Part shown: one piece after another, positions 52,501 to 62,938 of the stretch
Layout: each line of letters opens with the position of its first letter
How positions within the stretch are numbered: the first letter of the stretch is position 1
NCBI RefSeq assembly: GCF_014648815.1
Contig: NZ_BMRV01000002.1
Location: 310,001 to 374,000, forward strand
Origin: Streptomyces flaveolus
Lineage (GTDB): Bacteria > Actinomycetota > Actinomycetes > Streptomycetales > Streptomycetaceae
Direction: 5' to 3'
DNA: 64,000 nt
Program-made: the position numbers and the translations under genes
Notes under the pieces: generated by a model
What the model was told of the DNA's origin: nothing
What the model saw: only the letters and a program-made list of their open reading frames with translations
Database searches by the model: none

Positions 52501-52529
52501 TTGAAGCTTGAACTTCTTTGGCGTAGCGT
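52501..52529 (+). promoter_or_regulatory. Promoter of the nitroreductase-family gene
   Basis: TTGAAG (52501-52506), a 17-base spacer and TAGCGT (52524-52529) form a good vegetative promoter 65 bp before the start codon. Upstream, GATCACGTGAAGCGGATCAC contains a repeated GATCAC and may be an operator. Confidence 0.65.
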
Positions 52530-52593
52530 CGTCCCCGTCAACGGCTGCCGTGCCGAACCGCGGGGCCGACGCACATCCCGAGGAAGTTCACGC

Positions 52594-53184
52594 ATGTCTC
52601 TCGTTCTTGACCCCGCCGCCCAGGACCTGCTGTTCCGCGAGGCCCGCACCGCCAACACCTTCACCGACGAGCCGGTGACCGACGAGCAGGTGCAGGCGAT
52701 CTACGACCTGGTCAAGTACGGTCCGACCGCCTTCAACCAGTCCCCGCTGCGCATCACGCTGGTCCGCTCCCCCGAGGCCCGCGAGCGTCTGGTCCAGCAC
52801 ATGGCCGAGGGCAACCGGCCCAAGACCGCCACCGCCCCGCTGGTCGCGATCCTCTCGGCGGACAACGAGTTCCACGACGAGCTGCCGGAGCTCTTCCCGC
52901 ACTTCCCGCAGGCCAAGGACGCCTTCTTCAGCGAGCGCCCCGTGCGTGAGGGTTCCGCCACGCTGAACGCCGCCCTCCAGGCCGCGTACTTCATCGTCGG
53001 CGTCCGTGCCGCGGGCCTGGCCGCCGGCCCGATGACCGGCCTCGACTTCGAGGGTGTCCGCAAGGAGTTCCTGGACGACGACCACACCCCGCTGATGGTC
53101 GTCAACATCGGCCGCCCGGGCCCGGACGCCTGGTTCCCGCGCTCCCCGCGCCTGTCGTACGAGCAGGTCGTCACCACCGTCTGA
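52594..53184 (+). CDS. RutE/MSAR-like nitroreductase-family protein
   Basis: FMN-dependent reductase, 196 aa, the usual length of the malonic semialdehyde reductase RutE subgroup. It has ARTANTFTDEPVTDEQVQAI, KYGPTAFNQSPLRI (FMN phosphate region), REGSATLNAALQAAYFIVGV and AGPMTGLDFEGV. I choose the ATG at 52594 preceded by GAGGAAG; the longer frame overlaps the promoter. No pyrimidine-degradation genes adjoin it, so the substrate may differ. Confidence 0.9.
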   Translation: MSLVLDPAAQDLLFREARTANTFTDEPVTDEQVQAIYDLVKYGPTAFNQSPLRITLVRSPEARERLVQHMAEGNRPKTATAPLVAILSADNEFHDELPELFPHFPQAKDAFFSERPVREGSATLNAALQAAYFIVGVRAAGLAAGPMTGLDFEGVRKEFLDDDHTPLMVVNIGRPGPDAWFPRSPRLSYEQVVTTV

Positions 53185-53212
53185 GACGACGCCCGCGGTG
53201 CGCCGCGGTCAC

Positions 53213-53259
53213 CGTACGACGAAGGCCCCCGGCAGCGCGCCGGGGGCCTTCGTCGTACG
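53213..53259. terminator. Strong bidirectional terminator
   Basis: A perfect 21-bp stem (53213-53233 with 53239-53259) and loop AGCGC lie between the convergent nitroreductase-family and DUF4245 genes. It is the longest perfect hairpin in the window. Confidence 0.93.
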
Positions 53260-53276
53260 TCTGTCCCGGCCGGGGC

Positions 53277-53810
53277 TCAACCCGTCTTCAGTGCCGCCGC
53301 CATGTCGGCCAGCTGCTCGAACGACCCGGTGCCCGCCACGACGGTCGTCGCGCCCTTGGTGCCGTCCGTGTCCTCGAGCACCAGCGCGTCGTACCGGCCG
53401 CCCTCGTAGCGGGTCCACGTCCGCCCGGCGATCTGCTCGGTGGCGTCGGTCTTCCGCCCGCCCTGGCTGGCCTCCTCTATGAAGGTGACCGGCTTCTGCG
53501 TGGACTGCTCGACCGCGACGTACTCGCCGTCGGGGGCGCGGAAGCCCAGGTGCCAGGCGTCGAAGTCGTCGCCGCGGAACCGTACGGAGGTCGGCTTCCA
53601 GTCCTTGGACAGCCCCTCGGGGGCCGCGATCGGGTACGACGCGGCGCGGCGCGCGGTGAGCAGCTCGACCCGGTAGTCGACCCGCTTGATGTCGGGCTCC
53701 CCCTCGCTGTGCGGGATGAAGAGCCACATGCCCAGCCCCACGAGCACGATGACCCCCAGGGAGAGGATCATGTCCCGGGCCGTCTTCTGCTTGCCTTTCG
53801 TACCTGCCAC
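53277..53810 (-). CDS. DUF4245 membrane-anchored protein
   Basis: A 177-residue protein: a short basic tail, one membrane helix ([20 protein letters not shown]) and an extracytoplasmic domain ([20 protein letters not shown], then [12 protein letters not shown]) of the actinobacterial DUF4245 type. A GTG at 53810 gives a compact protein; no well-spaced ribosome site is seen and the transcript may be leaderless. It is divergent from glpX, as in many Streptomyces. Confidence 0.85.
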   Translation of the reverse strand: MAGTKGKQKTARDMILSLGVIVLVGLGMWLFIPHSEGEPDIKRVDYRVELLTARRAASYPIAAPEGLSKDWKPTSVRFRGDDFDAWHLGFRAPDGEYVAVEQSTQKPVTFIEEASQGGRKTDATEQIAGRTWTRYEGGRYDALVLEDTDGTKGATTVVAGTGSFEQLADMAAALKTG

Positions 53811-53935
53811 GCCCCTATCGTCGCAGGTCCCCGACCCGCTCATCCGTGGGGTCCCCTGCTCATTTTGTCGGACTGACGATAGAGTGCGCCCCATACCCTC
53901 ATCCGGCCGTCGTCGTATCAGAAAGGTGCGCTCCG

Positions 53936-54970
53936 ATGACCGAGCATCATCATCTGCCGTCCGAGCTGGACGTCCCCTCAGAGGCCCCCGACCGCAACCT
54001 CGCCCTGGAGCTCGTCCGGGTCACCGAGGCCGCGGCGATGGCCGCCGGCCGCTGGGTCGGGCGCGGCGACAAGAACGGCGCCGACGGTGCCGCGGTGCGC
54101 GCCATGCGCACCCTCGTCTCCACCGTCTCGATGAACGGCGTCGTCGTCATCGGCGAGGGCGAGAAGGACGAGGCCCCGATGCTCTTCAACGGAGAGCAGG
54201 TCGGGGACGGGACCGGGGCCGAGGTCGACATCGCCGTCGACCCGATCGACGGGACCACGCTGACCGCCAAGGGCATGACCAACGCGATCGCCGTGCTGGC
54301 CGCCGCCGAGCGCGGCTCCATGTTCGACCCGTCGGCCGTGTTCTACATGGACAAGCTGGTCACCGGGCCGGAGGCCGCCGACTTCGTCGACATCAACGCG
54401 CCCGTGTCCGTGAACATCCGCCGGGTCGCCAAGGCCAAGCGCCGCACCCCCGAGGACGTCACCGTCGTCATCCTCGACCGGCCCCGGCACCAGGACCTGA
54501 TCAAGGAGGTCCGGGAGACCGGCGCCCGGATCAAGCTGATCTCCGACGGTGACGTGGCCGGCTCCATCCTGGCGCTGCGCGAGGGCACCGGCATCGACCT
54601 GCTGCTCGGCATCGGCGGCACGCCCGAGGGCATCATCTCGGCCTGCGCCGTGAAGTGTCTGGGCGGCACCATCCAGGGCAAGCTGTGGCCCAAGGACGAC
54701 GAGGAGCGGCAGCGCGCGATCGACGCCGGGCACGACCTGGACCGGGTGCTGACCACCGACGACCTGGTCTCCGGGGACAACGTCTTCTTCGTCGCGACCG
54801 GCATCACCGACGGGGAGCTGCTGCGGGGCGTGCGGTACCGGTCCGAGACGGCCACGACCGACTCGATCGTGATGCGGTCGAAGTCGGGCACGGTGCGGCG
54901 GATCGACTCCGAGCACCGGCTGAGCAAGCTGCGGGCGTACAGCGCGATCGATTTCGACCGGGCGAAGTGA
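53936..54970 (+). CDS. glpX: Fructose-1,6-bisphosphatase, class II
   Basis: Gluconeogenic phosphatase converting fructose-1,6-bisphosphate to fructose-6-phosphate; 344 aa. It has the metal-site motifs [11 protein letters not shown] and VDPIDGTTL, then [15 protein letters not shown] and [20 protein letters not shown]. The ATG at 53936 has AAAGG upstream; the frame is open to 53846 without support. Confidence 0.97.
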   Translation: MTEHHHLPSELDVPSEAPDRNLALELVRVTEAAAMAAGRWVGRGDKNGADGAAVRAMRTLVSTVSMNGVVVIGEGEKDEAPMLFNGEQVGDGTGAEVDIAVDPIDGTTLTAKGMTNAIAVLAAAERGSMFDPSAVFYMDKLVTGPEAADFVDINAPVSVNIRRVAKAKRRTPEDVTVVILDRPRHQDLIKEVRETGARIKLISDGDVAGSILALREGTGIDLLLGIGGTPEGIISACAVKCLGGTIQGKLWPKDDEERQRAIDAGHDLDRVLTTDDLVSGDNVFFVATGITDGELLRGVRYRSETATTDSIVMRSKSGTVRRIDSEHRLSKLRAYSAIDFDRAK

Positions 54971-55134
54971 CTCCGTCGGTCTCGCGGGGCGCCCTCTGAA
55001 GCGGGGGTGCCGGCGCGTGGCGGGTGCGGCTGCGTCGTGGCTGGCCGCGCAGTTCCCCGCGCCCCTGCGTCTGCTTGCTCCCGGGCGTGAGAAATCACGC
55101 CCCGCGCCGCCGGCGGCACTGCCCACTGCGTCAT

Positions 55135-55174
55135 GAAGAGAGGCACCCTCTGTGCGGAGAGGGTGCCTCTCTTC
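55135..55174. terminator. Bidirectional terminator between glpX and the WhiB-like gene
   Basis: A perfect 17-bp stem (55135-55151 with 55158-55174) and loop GTGCGG lie between convergent genes, 13 bp from the WhiB-like stop. Confidence 0.93.
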
Positions 55175-55187
55175 CTGTACGTCGGTG

Positions 55188-55568
55188 CTAACCCGCCGCG
55201 GCTATGCGGCCCGCTGCGGTGCGGGTCGTCTTCTGGAGCTCCAGGTCGCGGCGCCGGCGGCGGGCCAGGACCACTCGGCGTTCGGCGGCGGTGAGGCCGC
55301 CCCAGACGCCGTAGGGCTCCGGCTGCAGGAGTGCGTGCTCGCGGCATTCGACCATGACCGGGCAGCGCGCGCACACGCGCTTGGCCGCCTCCTCGCGGGA
55401 GAGCCGGGCGGCGGTGGGTTCCTTGGAGGGTGCGAAGAACAGTCCGGCCTCGTCGCGCCGGCACACCGCCTCGGTGTGCCACGGAGCGTCTTGGTCCCTG
55501 TCCCGCACGGGTACCCGCTGGGCCGGAACGGCAGCTACCTGCAGGGACGAATGCGGCGGTTGCAGCAC
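55188..55568 (-). CDS. wblI: WhiB-like [4Fe-4S] regulator
   Basis: Redox- or NO-sensing actinobacterial transcription factor that partners sigma factors; 126 aa. The four cluster cysteines are Cys36, Cys66, Cys69 and Cys75 (C ... CARCPVMVEC), followed by the GVWGG turn (87-91) and a basic C-terminal helix (RRVVLARRRRRDLELQK) for DNA contact. It faces glpX tail-to-tail; the symbol wblI is based on that position in S. coelicolor and should be treated as provisional. Confidence 0.93.
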   Translation of the reverse strand: MLQPPHSSLQVAAVPAQRVPVRDRDQDAPWHTEAVCRRDEAGLFFAPSKEPTAARLSREEAAKRVCARCPVMVECREHALLQPEPYGVWGGLTAAERRVVLARRRRRDLELQKTTRTAAGRIAAAG

Positions 55569-55671
55569 GGTCTACTCCTGACGACGGCTTCGCGAGCGAG
55601 AGACGATGCGTCAGGCTTACCCGCTGTGCGCGCGCCTATGCACTGGGTTTCCCACCGCGGCGGGCGCCGCG

Positions 55672-56370
55672 CTACACGTGCTTGCGCAAACCCTTCTCGA
55701 CCTTGCGCTGCACCCGGTCGAGGATGTCCGCGACGAGCTTGCCGCGCTTGGGGCGCGCCTCGACGCTGCCCAGCACGGCCCAGCCGTCCACGTAGATGAC
55801 GGGGGCCTCGGCCTCGGCCGAGTCGAGGGAGTCCACCTCGAAGCTGCCGAGGACACCGCCGCCCGCGCCGCGCAGCGACACGTTCTCCGGGACCCGCACA
55901 TCCACGCTGCCGAAGACGGCGAACGCCTTGATCACGACCTGCTGGTGCTCGAAGAGCGCCTCGCTGAGGTCGATCTCGACGCTTCCGAACACCGCGTAGG
56001 CGTGGATACGGCGGCTCGCGCGCCGGCGGCCCCTGCGGACGGCGCCGCTGAACACCGCCACCACGTTCTCCTCGGGGTCCGCCGGGATCGCGCCGAGGGT
56101 GGGGCGGTCGGGGGCCGGGGCCGCGGTGGCGCCCCGTCCGCCGTGCGCGGCGGGCAGGTCGCGCACGAACACGTCCAGCTCGCCGACCGTCTTGGCGGCC
56201 AGCACGCCCTCCACGCGCTCGGCGTGCTCCTCGGCGGTCAGACGCCCCTCGGCGAGGGCGTCGCGCAGCATGTCGGCGATGCGGTCGCGGTCGGCGTCCG
56301 AGGCGCGCAGCTCGGTGACGTGCGGCGCCGTGCCCGCCTGCGGCTGTCGGTCGTGCTTCTGAAGGTCCAC
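55672..56370 (-). CDS. DUF1707 / LiaF-like domain protein
   Basis: A 232-residue soluble protein. The N-terminal DUF1707 domain (LRASDADRDRIADMLRDALA, then AEEHAERVEGVLAAKT) is followed by a beta-helical LiaF-type domain with three related segments (AVFGSVEIDLSEA, AVFGSVDVRVPEN, AVLGSVEARP). Such proteins are linked to envelope-stress sensing; no membrane helix is present here. Function inferred only from domains. Confidence 0.85.
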   Translation of the reverse strand: MDLQKHDRQPQAGTAPHVTELRASDADRDRIADMLRDALAEGRLTAEEHAERVEGVLAAKTVGELDVFVRDLPAAHGGRGATAAPAPDRPTLGAIPADPEENVVAVFSGAVRRGRRRASRRIHAYAVFGSVEIDLSEALFEHQQVVIKAFAVFGSVDVRVPENVSLRGAGGGVLGSFEVDSLDSAEAEAPVIYVDGWAVLGSVEARPKRGKLVADILDRVQRKVEKGLRKHV

Positions 56371-56450
56371 GTCGGCAGCGTACCCAAACGCGATAGATCG
56401 CGACCAGGGGTGGGGAGGACCTTGTCGCGGTCCGCTTCCCCCGCGGCCCA

Positions 56451-56496
56451 GTGAGCCTTACCTCACAAGCTCGCCGCCGACGGCAGGTTTTACGCT
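56451..56496 (+). promoter_or_regulatory. fumB upstream region with dyad and possible -10
   Basis: GTGAGCCTTACCTCAC (56451-56466) is a 5-6-5 dyad that shares 13 of 19 positions with the actinobacterial DtxR/IdeR-type iron box. TACGCT at 56491-56496 may be the -10 of the class I fumarase promoter. Both assignments are tentative. Confidence 0.4.
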
Positions 56497-56575
56497 GGTG
56501 GACGCTGCCAACGGAGGCCAGCCGTCGTTGCTGAGGAATCCAGCCGCGCGTGATGTCGAGTGAGGAATGGGCGAG

Positions 56576-58243
<1,668 letters not shown>

Positions 58244-58320
58244 CGAGGACGGTGACGATTCGCCTCCACGGGGAACAGTGGTCCCGGCGCGGACGCTGTG
58301 ACACGTGGAGGTGATCGTCG

Positions 58321-59724
58321 ATGGCCGACGAGCAGGACAGGACCGAGTACCGCACCGAGCACGACTCCATGGGCGAGGTGCGGGTCCCCGCCCACGCCAA
58401 GTGGCGGGCGCAGACGCAGCGCGCGGTGGAGAACTTCCCGGTGTCCGGACAGCGCATCGAGCGCGCGCACATCGAGGCGCTGGCCCGCATCAAGGGCGCG
58501 GCGGCGAAGGTCAACGCCGAGCTGGGGGTCCTGGACGAGGACGTCGCCGCCGCGATCCGGGAGGCGGCCGGCGAGGTCGCCGAGGGGAAGTGGGACGAGC
58601 ACTTCCCCGTGGACGTGTTCCAGACGGGGTCGGGGACCTCGTCCAACATGAACACCAACGAGGTCATCGCCACCCTGGCCAGTGAGCGGCTCGGCCGGGA
58701 CGTGCACCCCAACGACCACGTCAACGCCTCCCAGTCGTCCAACGACGTCTTCCCGTCGTCGATCCACATCGCCGCGACCGCCGCCGTGAGCCGGGACCTC
58801 GTGCCCGCGCTGGACCACCTCGCCGCCGCCCTGGAGCGCAAGGCCGGGGAGTTCGCCGACGTCGTGAAGTCCGGGCGTACGCACCTCATGGACGCCACGC
58901 CCGTCACCCTGGGCCAGGAGTTCGGCGGGTACGCGGCCCAGGTGCGGTACGGCATCGAGCGGCTGAACGCGTCGCTGCCCCGGCTCGCCGAACTGCCGCT
59001 GGGCGGCACCGCGGTCGGCACCGGCATCAACACCCCGCCCGGTTTCGCCGCCGCCGTCATCGAGGAGGTGGCCCGCGCGACCGGGCTGCCGCTGACCGAG
59101 GCGCGCGACCACTTCGAGGCGCAGGGCGCGCGCGACGGCATCGTCGAGACCAGTGGGCAGCTGCGGACCATCGCCGTCGGGCTGACGAAGATCGCGAACG
59201 ACCTGCGGTGGATGTCCTCCGGGCCGCGCACCGGCCTCGCGGAGATCTCGCTGCCCGACCTCCAGCCCGGCTCGTCCATCATGCCGGGCAAGGTGAACCC
59301 GGTCATCCCGGAGGCCGTCCTCATGGTCGCCGCCCAGGTCACCGGCAACGACGCGACCGTCGCCACCGCCGGGGCGGCCGGCAACTTCGAGCTCAACGTG
59401 ATGCTGCCGGTCATCGCCAAGAACGTGCTGGAGTCGGTGCGGCTGCTCGCCAACGTCTCGCGACTGCTGGCCGACCGGACCGTGGACGGCATCGTCGCCC
59501 ACCGCGACCGGGCCCGCGAGTACGCCGAGTCCTCCCCCTCCGTGGTCACGCCGCTCAACAAGTACATCGGGTACGAGGAGGCCGCCAAGGTCGCCAAGAA
59601 GGCGCTGGCCGAGCGGAAGACGATCCGTCAGGTGGTGCTGGAGGGCGGGTACGTCGAGCGCGGCGATCTCACGAACGAGCAACTGGACGAGGCCCTGGAC
59701 GTGCTGCGGATGACCCACCCGTGA
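58321..59724 (+). CDS. fumC: Fumarate hydratase class II
   Basis: Iron-independent TCA-cycle fumarase, 467 aa. It has [14 protein letters not shown], the B-site/active histidine region [37 protein letters not shown] and the superfamily signature [11 protein letters not shown]. The ATG at 58321 has GGAGGTGA upstream. It is probably partly co-transcribed with the class I gene, giving redundancy under iron limitation or oxidative stress. Confidence 0.96.
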   Translation: MADEQDRTEYRTEHDSMGEVRVPAHAKWRAQTQRAVENFPVSGQRIERAHIEALARIKGAAAKVNAELGVLDEDVAAAIREAAGEVAEGKWDEHFPVDVFQTGSGTSSNMNTNEVIATLASERLGRDVHPNDHVNASQSSNDVFPSSIHIAATAAVSRDLVPALDHLAAALERKAGEFADVVKSGRTHLMDATPVTLGQEFGGYAAQVRYGIERLNASLPRLAELPLGGTAVGTGINTPPGFAAAVIEEVARATGLPLTEARDHFEAQGARDGIVETSGQLRTIAVGLTKIANDLRWMSSGPRTGLAEISLPDLQPGSSIMPGKVNPVIPEAVLMVAAQVTGNDATVATAGAAGNFELNVMLPVIAKNVLESVRLLANVSRLLADRTVDGIVAHRDRAREYAESSPSVVTPLNKYIGYEEAAKVAKKALAERKTIRQVVLEGGYVERGDLTNEQLDEALDVLRMTHP

Positions 59725-59787
59725 CCGGACGGCCGTCGGGGACGCGGGCGCTCCGCGCGATCACCCGCATCGGATGGCCTGGGCACC

Positions 59788-59800
59788 TAATATCTGTCCA
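59788..59800 (+). promoter_or_regulatory. -10 box for a leaderless transcript of the DUF402 gene
   Basis: TAATAT (59788-59793) lies 6 bases before the ATG at 59800 and no ribosome site precedes it, the classic layout of a leaderless Streptomyces gene. Confidence 0.65.
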
Positions 59801-60504
59801 TGGCAGACGGTGAAGAGGTGAACGCGGCGGCACGGGCGGGCGGTCCGGCCGCCCCGGCGGAATTCTGGGCACCCGGCAGTCACATCCTGTGGCGGTACCG
59901 GGAGAACGGCGGCCGGCACGTCCACATCGCGCGCCCCGTGACCGTCGTCCGCGACGACGCCGACCTGCTCGCCGTGTGGATGGCGCCCGGCACCGAGTGC
60001 GTGAAGCCGGTGCTCGCCGACGGCACGCCCGTGCACCTGGAGCCGCTGGGGTCGCGCTACACCAAGCCGCGCACCGTGCAGCGCGACCGCTGGTTCGGCA
60101 CCGGTGTGCTGAAGCTGGCCCGGCCCGGTGACCCCTGGTCGGTGTGGCTGTTCTGGGACCCGGGCTGGGTGTTCAAGAACTGGTACGTGAACCTGGAGGA
60201 GCCGCTGACCCGTTGGGAGGGCGGCGTCGACTCCGAGGATCACTTTCTGGACATCACCGTGCAGCCGGACCGCAGTTGGCGCTGGCGGGACGAGGACGAG
60301 TTCGCGCAGGCCCAGCGGGACCGGCTGGTGGACGCCGGCCTCGCCGAGCAGGTCCGCCGGGCGGGACGCGCGGCGGTCGAGGTGATCCGGGCCTGGGGGC
60401 CGCCGTTCTCGGACGGCTGGGAACAGTGGCGACCGGATCCGTCCTGGCCGGTACCGTCGCTGCCCGGCGACTGGGATCGCACTCCCGCGCACGTGTCCCC
60501 ATGA
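59800..60504 (+). CDS. DUF402 (FomD-like phosphatase-fold) protein
   Basis: A 234-residue soluble protein. The DUF402 core is clear: FGTGVLKLARPGDPWSVWLF, then VFKNWYVNLEEPLTRWEGGV and DSEDHFLDITVQPDRSWRWR with conserved acidic residues. Characterised relatives are metal-dependent nucleoside phosphate hydrolases. The specific substrate is unknown here. Confidence 0.88.
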   Translation: MADGEEVNAAARAGGPAAPAEFWAPGSHILWRYRENGGRHVHIARPVTVVRDDADLLAVWMAPGTECVKPVLADGTPVHLEPLGSRYTKPRTVQRDRWFGTGVLKLARPGDPWSVWLFWDPGWVFKNWYVNLEEPLTRWEGGVDSEDHFLDITVQPDRSWRWRDEDEFAQAQRDRLVDAGLAEQVRRAGRAAVEVIRAWGPPFSDGWEQWRPDPSWPVPSLPGDWDRTPAHVSP

Positions 60505-60509
60505 GACCC

Positions 60510-60540
60510 TTGATGCGCCCCCGGGCAAGAAACGTAGGAT
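60510..60540 (+). promoter_or_regulatory. Possible promoter upstream of the GAF-SpoIIE gene
   Basis: TTGATG (60510-60515) and TAGGAT (60535-60540), 19 bases apart, make a reasonable vegetative promoter 240 bp before the regulator gene. Confidence 0.4.
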
Positions 60541-60620
60541 CGTCCTCCGCAAGGGTGCGCAGCGGCAACCGGCGGAGCGTGCACTGTGCTTGACCGATCG
60601 TCACCGAGGGGCGGCAGGAC

Positions 60621-60803
60621 GTGAGCGAGGGGTACGAGGGCAATACCGGCACGGGTCGTGAACGGCCCGCCGGTGGCACAGGAACAGCCTCTGACCACGC
60701 GGGAATTCCGTTCCTGGGGCCCGTCTTGCGGGTATCGGGATTTCTGCGGGACGAACTGCACGCGCCGCGCGCAGTCCCGGACGGATGGATTCGACACGCG
60801 TGA
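60621..60803 (+). CDS. Possible 60-residue ORF before the GAF-SpoIIE gene
   Basis: GTG start with GGCAGGA upstream; product VSEGYEGNTGTGRERPAGGT... with a short hydrophobic stretch IPFLGPVLRVSGFL. It overlaps the regulator start by 19 bp in another frame, which could couple translation. Equally, it may be untranslated leader. Weakly supported. Confidence 0.25.
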   Translation: MSEGYEGNTGTGRERPAGGTGTASDHAGIPFLGPVLRVSGFLRDELHAPRAVPDGWIRHA

Positions 60804-62872
60804 CGGAGCACCCGACCTCCTTCGAACGCCCCCCGACGGGCGCCGACCCCACGGACTCCCGCGGGGCGTTCCTCAGTGCCCCCGTGCCGCCGCGGGCCCC
60901 CGAGGCCGCCTTACCGGCACAGGGGCGCACCGGGCAGACGCCGCCCGTCCCCGGCGCGGCCGCCTTCGAGCACTCCCAGCCGGGCGCGGAGCACTCCGCC
61001 GAGCCCGACACCCACCGCCCGCGGCCCACGACCGAGGGCGTCCCGCTCCAGCCGGGCGGTGCCTCGGGCGGGTCGGGGGCGCCGGCGGGGCAGGACGGCC
61101 GTGACACGTCCCCGGAGCCGGACCGGCGTACCGGGCAGCCCACCGCGCCGGGACGGCCCACGCCCATGCGGCGGGACGGGGACCGGCTGCGGTTCGTCGG
61201 CGCCGCGACCCGGCGGATCGCCCGGGGCATGGACCTGGACGAGATCGTCATGGGGCTGTGCCGGGCCACCGTGCCCACCTTCGCGGACGCCATCCTCGTC
61301 TATCTGCGCGAGCCGCTGCCCGTCGGCGACGAGCGGCCCACCGGCCCCCTGGTGCTGCGGCTGCGCCGTACCGACCGGATACCGGCCGAGCGGGACACCG
61401 AGGGCGGTTTCCTGCCCGCCGCCCAGCCCGAGCCCTCCGAGCTGGAGGCCGTCGGCTCCGAGCTGTGCGAGGTGCGGCCCGGCAGCGCGCTCGCCGAGGT
61501 GCTGCGCGGGGTCCGCCCGGTCTTCACGGACACCCCCGCGGCCCGTGCCGCCCTGCCCGACCTGCTCGGCGACGGCGGCGAGTTCGCCGTGCCCGGCGGC
61601 CGGCGCGCAATCCTCGCGCCGCTGCGCGGCCGGCGCCGGGTGATCGGGGCGGCCCTGTTCCTGCGCGGCCCGGAGCGCATCGCCTTCGAGGGTGACGACC
61701 TGCTGGTCGCCGCCCAGCTCGCGACGCACAGCGCGCTCGGCATCGACAAGGCGGTGCTGTACGGGCGCGAGGCGTACATCGCCGACGAGCTGCAGCGCAC
61801 GATGCTCCCGGAGAACCTGCCGCGCTGCACCGGCGTACGGCTGGCCTCCCGTTATCTGCCGGCCGCCGAGACGGCGCGGGTCGGCGGCGACTGGTACGAC
61901 GCGATCCCGCTGCCCGGCAGCCGGGTCGCGCTGGTCGTCGGGGACGTCATGGGCCACTCGATGACGTCGGCGGCCATCATGGGCCAGCTGCGGACCACCG
62001 CGCAGACCCTGGCCGGGCTCGACCTGCCCCCGCAGGAGGTGCTGCACCACCTGGACGAGCAGGCCCAGCGCCTCGGCACCGACCGCATGGCGACCTGCCT
62101 GTACGCGGTGTACGACCCGGTCTCGCACCGCATCACCGTCGCCAACGCCGGTCACCCGCCGCCCGTCCTGCTGCACCTGGGCGGCCGTGCCGAGGTGCTG
62201 CGGGTGCCCGCGGGCGCCCCGATCGGCGTCGGAGGCGTGGACTTCGAGGCGGTGGAGCTGGACGCCCCGGCGGGTGCCACCCTGCTGCTCTACACGGACG
62301 GTCTGGTCGAGTCCCGCCTGCGCGACGTGTGGACCGGCATAGAGCAGCTGCGGGAGCGTCTCGCGGCGACCGCGCAGCTCACCGGGCCGGACCATCCGCC
62401 GCCCCTGGAAGCCCTGTGCGACGAGGTGCTGGACATGCTCGGGCCGGGCGACCGGGACGACGACATCGCGCTGCTCGCCGCCCGGTTCGACGGCATCGCG
62501 CCCAGTGACGTGGCGTACTGGTCCCTGGAGCCGGAGGACGCGGCCCCCGGCAAGGCCCGCCGCCTGGCCCGGCGCGCCCTGGGCCGCTGGGGCATGGAGG
62601 AGCTCACGGACTCGGTGGAGCTGCTGGTCAGCGAGGTCGTGACCAACGCCGTGCGGTACGCGACCAAGCCGGTCACCCTGCGGCTGCTGCGCACCGACGT
62701 GCTGCGCTGCGAGGTCGGCGACGACGTGCCGCAGCTGCCGCGGCTGCGGCAGGCGCGCGCCACGGACGAGGGCGGGCGCGGGCTGTACCTGGTGAACCGG
62801 CTGGCCCGGCGCTGGGGCGCGACCCGGCTGAGCACCGGGAAGGTGGTCTGGTTCGAGCTGAACCGGGGCTAG
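60785..62872 (+). CDS. GAF-SpoIIE (PP2C) phosphatase with RsbW-like ATPase domain
   Basis: Cytoplasmic signalling protein, 695 aa. About 130 disordered Pro/Gly-rich residues are followed by a GAF domain (about 135-330), a SpoIIE phosphatase (about 345-560; GGDWYDAIPLPGSRVALVVG, YTDGLVESR, DDDIALLAARFDG) and a HATPase_c_2 domain (VSEVVTNAVRYATK, DEGGRGLYLVNRLARRWG). It resembles the PAS-GAF protein at 15.7-18.4 kb but lacks PAS domains. Start uncertain: the ATG at 60785 or the GTG a few codons on (VTEHPTS). Confidence 0.9.
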   Translation: MDSTRVTEHPTSFERPPTGADPTDSRGAFLSAPVPPRAPEAALPAQGRTGQTPPVPGAAAFEHSQPGAEHSAEPDTHRPRPTTEGVPLQPGGASGGSGAPAGQDGRDTSPEPDRRTGQPTAPGRPTPMRRDGDRLRFVGAATRRIARGMDLDEIVMGLCRATVPTFADAILVYLREPLPVGDERPTGPLVLRLRRTDRIPAERDTEGGFLPAAQPEPSELEAVGSELCEVRPGSALAEVLRGVRPVFTDTPAARAALPDLLGDGGEFAVPGGRRAILAPLRGRRRVIGAALFLRGPERIAFEGDDLLVAAQLATHSALGIDKAVLYGREAYIADELQRTMLPENLPRCTGVRLASRYLPAAETARVGGDWYDAIPLPGSRVALVVGDVMGHSMTSAAIMGQLRTTAQTLAGLDLPPQEVLHHLDEQAQRLGTDRMATCLYAVYDPVSHRITVANAGHPPPVLLHLGGRAEVLRVPAGAPIGVGGVDFEAVELDAPAGATLLLYTDGLVESRLRDVWTGIEQLRERLAATAQLTGPDHPPPLEALCDEVLDMLGPGDRDDDIALLAARFDGIAPSDVAYWSLEPEDAAPGKARRLARRALGRWGMEELTDSVELLVSEVVTNAVRYATKPVTLRLLRTDVLRCEVGDDVPQLPRLRQARATDEGGRGLYLVNRLARRWGATRLSTGKVVWFELNRG

Positions 62873-62881
62873 AGGCAGCGG

Positions 62882-62912
62882 AAGGGCGCCCGGTGAAGCA
62901 CCGGGCGCCCTT
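62882..62912. terminator. Bidirectional terminator before the PBP gene
   Basis: A 14-bp perfect stem (62882-62895 with 62899-62912) and a 3-base loop, followed by T on the plus strand, lie between convergent genes. Confidence 0.88.
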
Positions 62913-62938
62913 TCACGTACCTGCCGACGGCCTGCGGG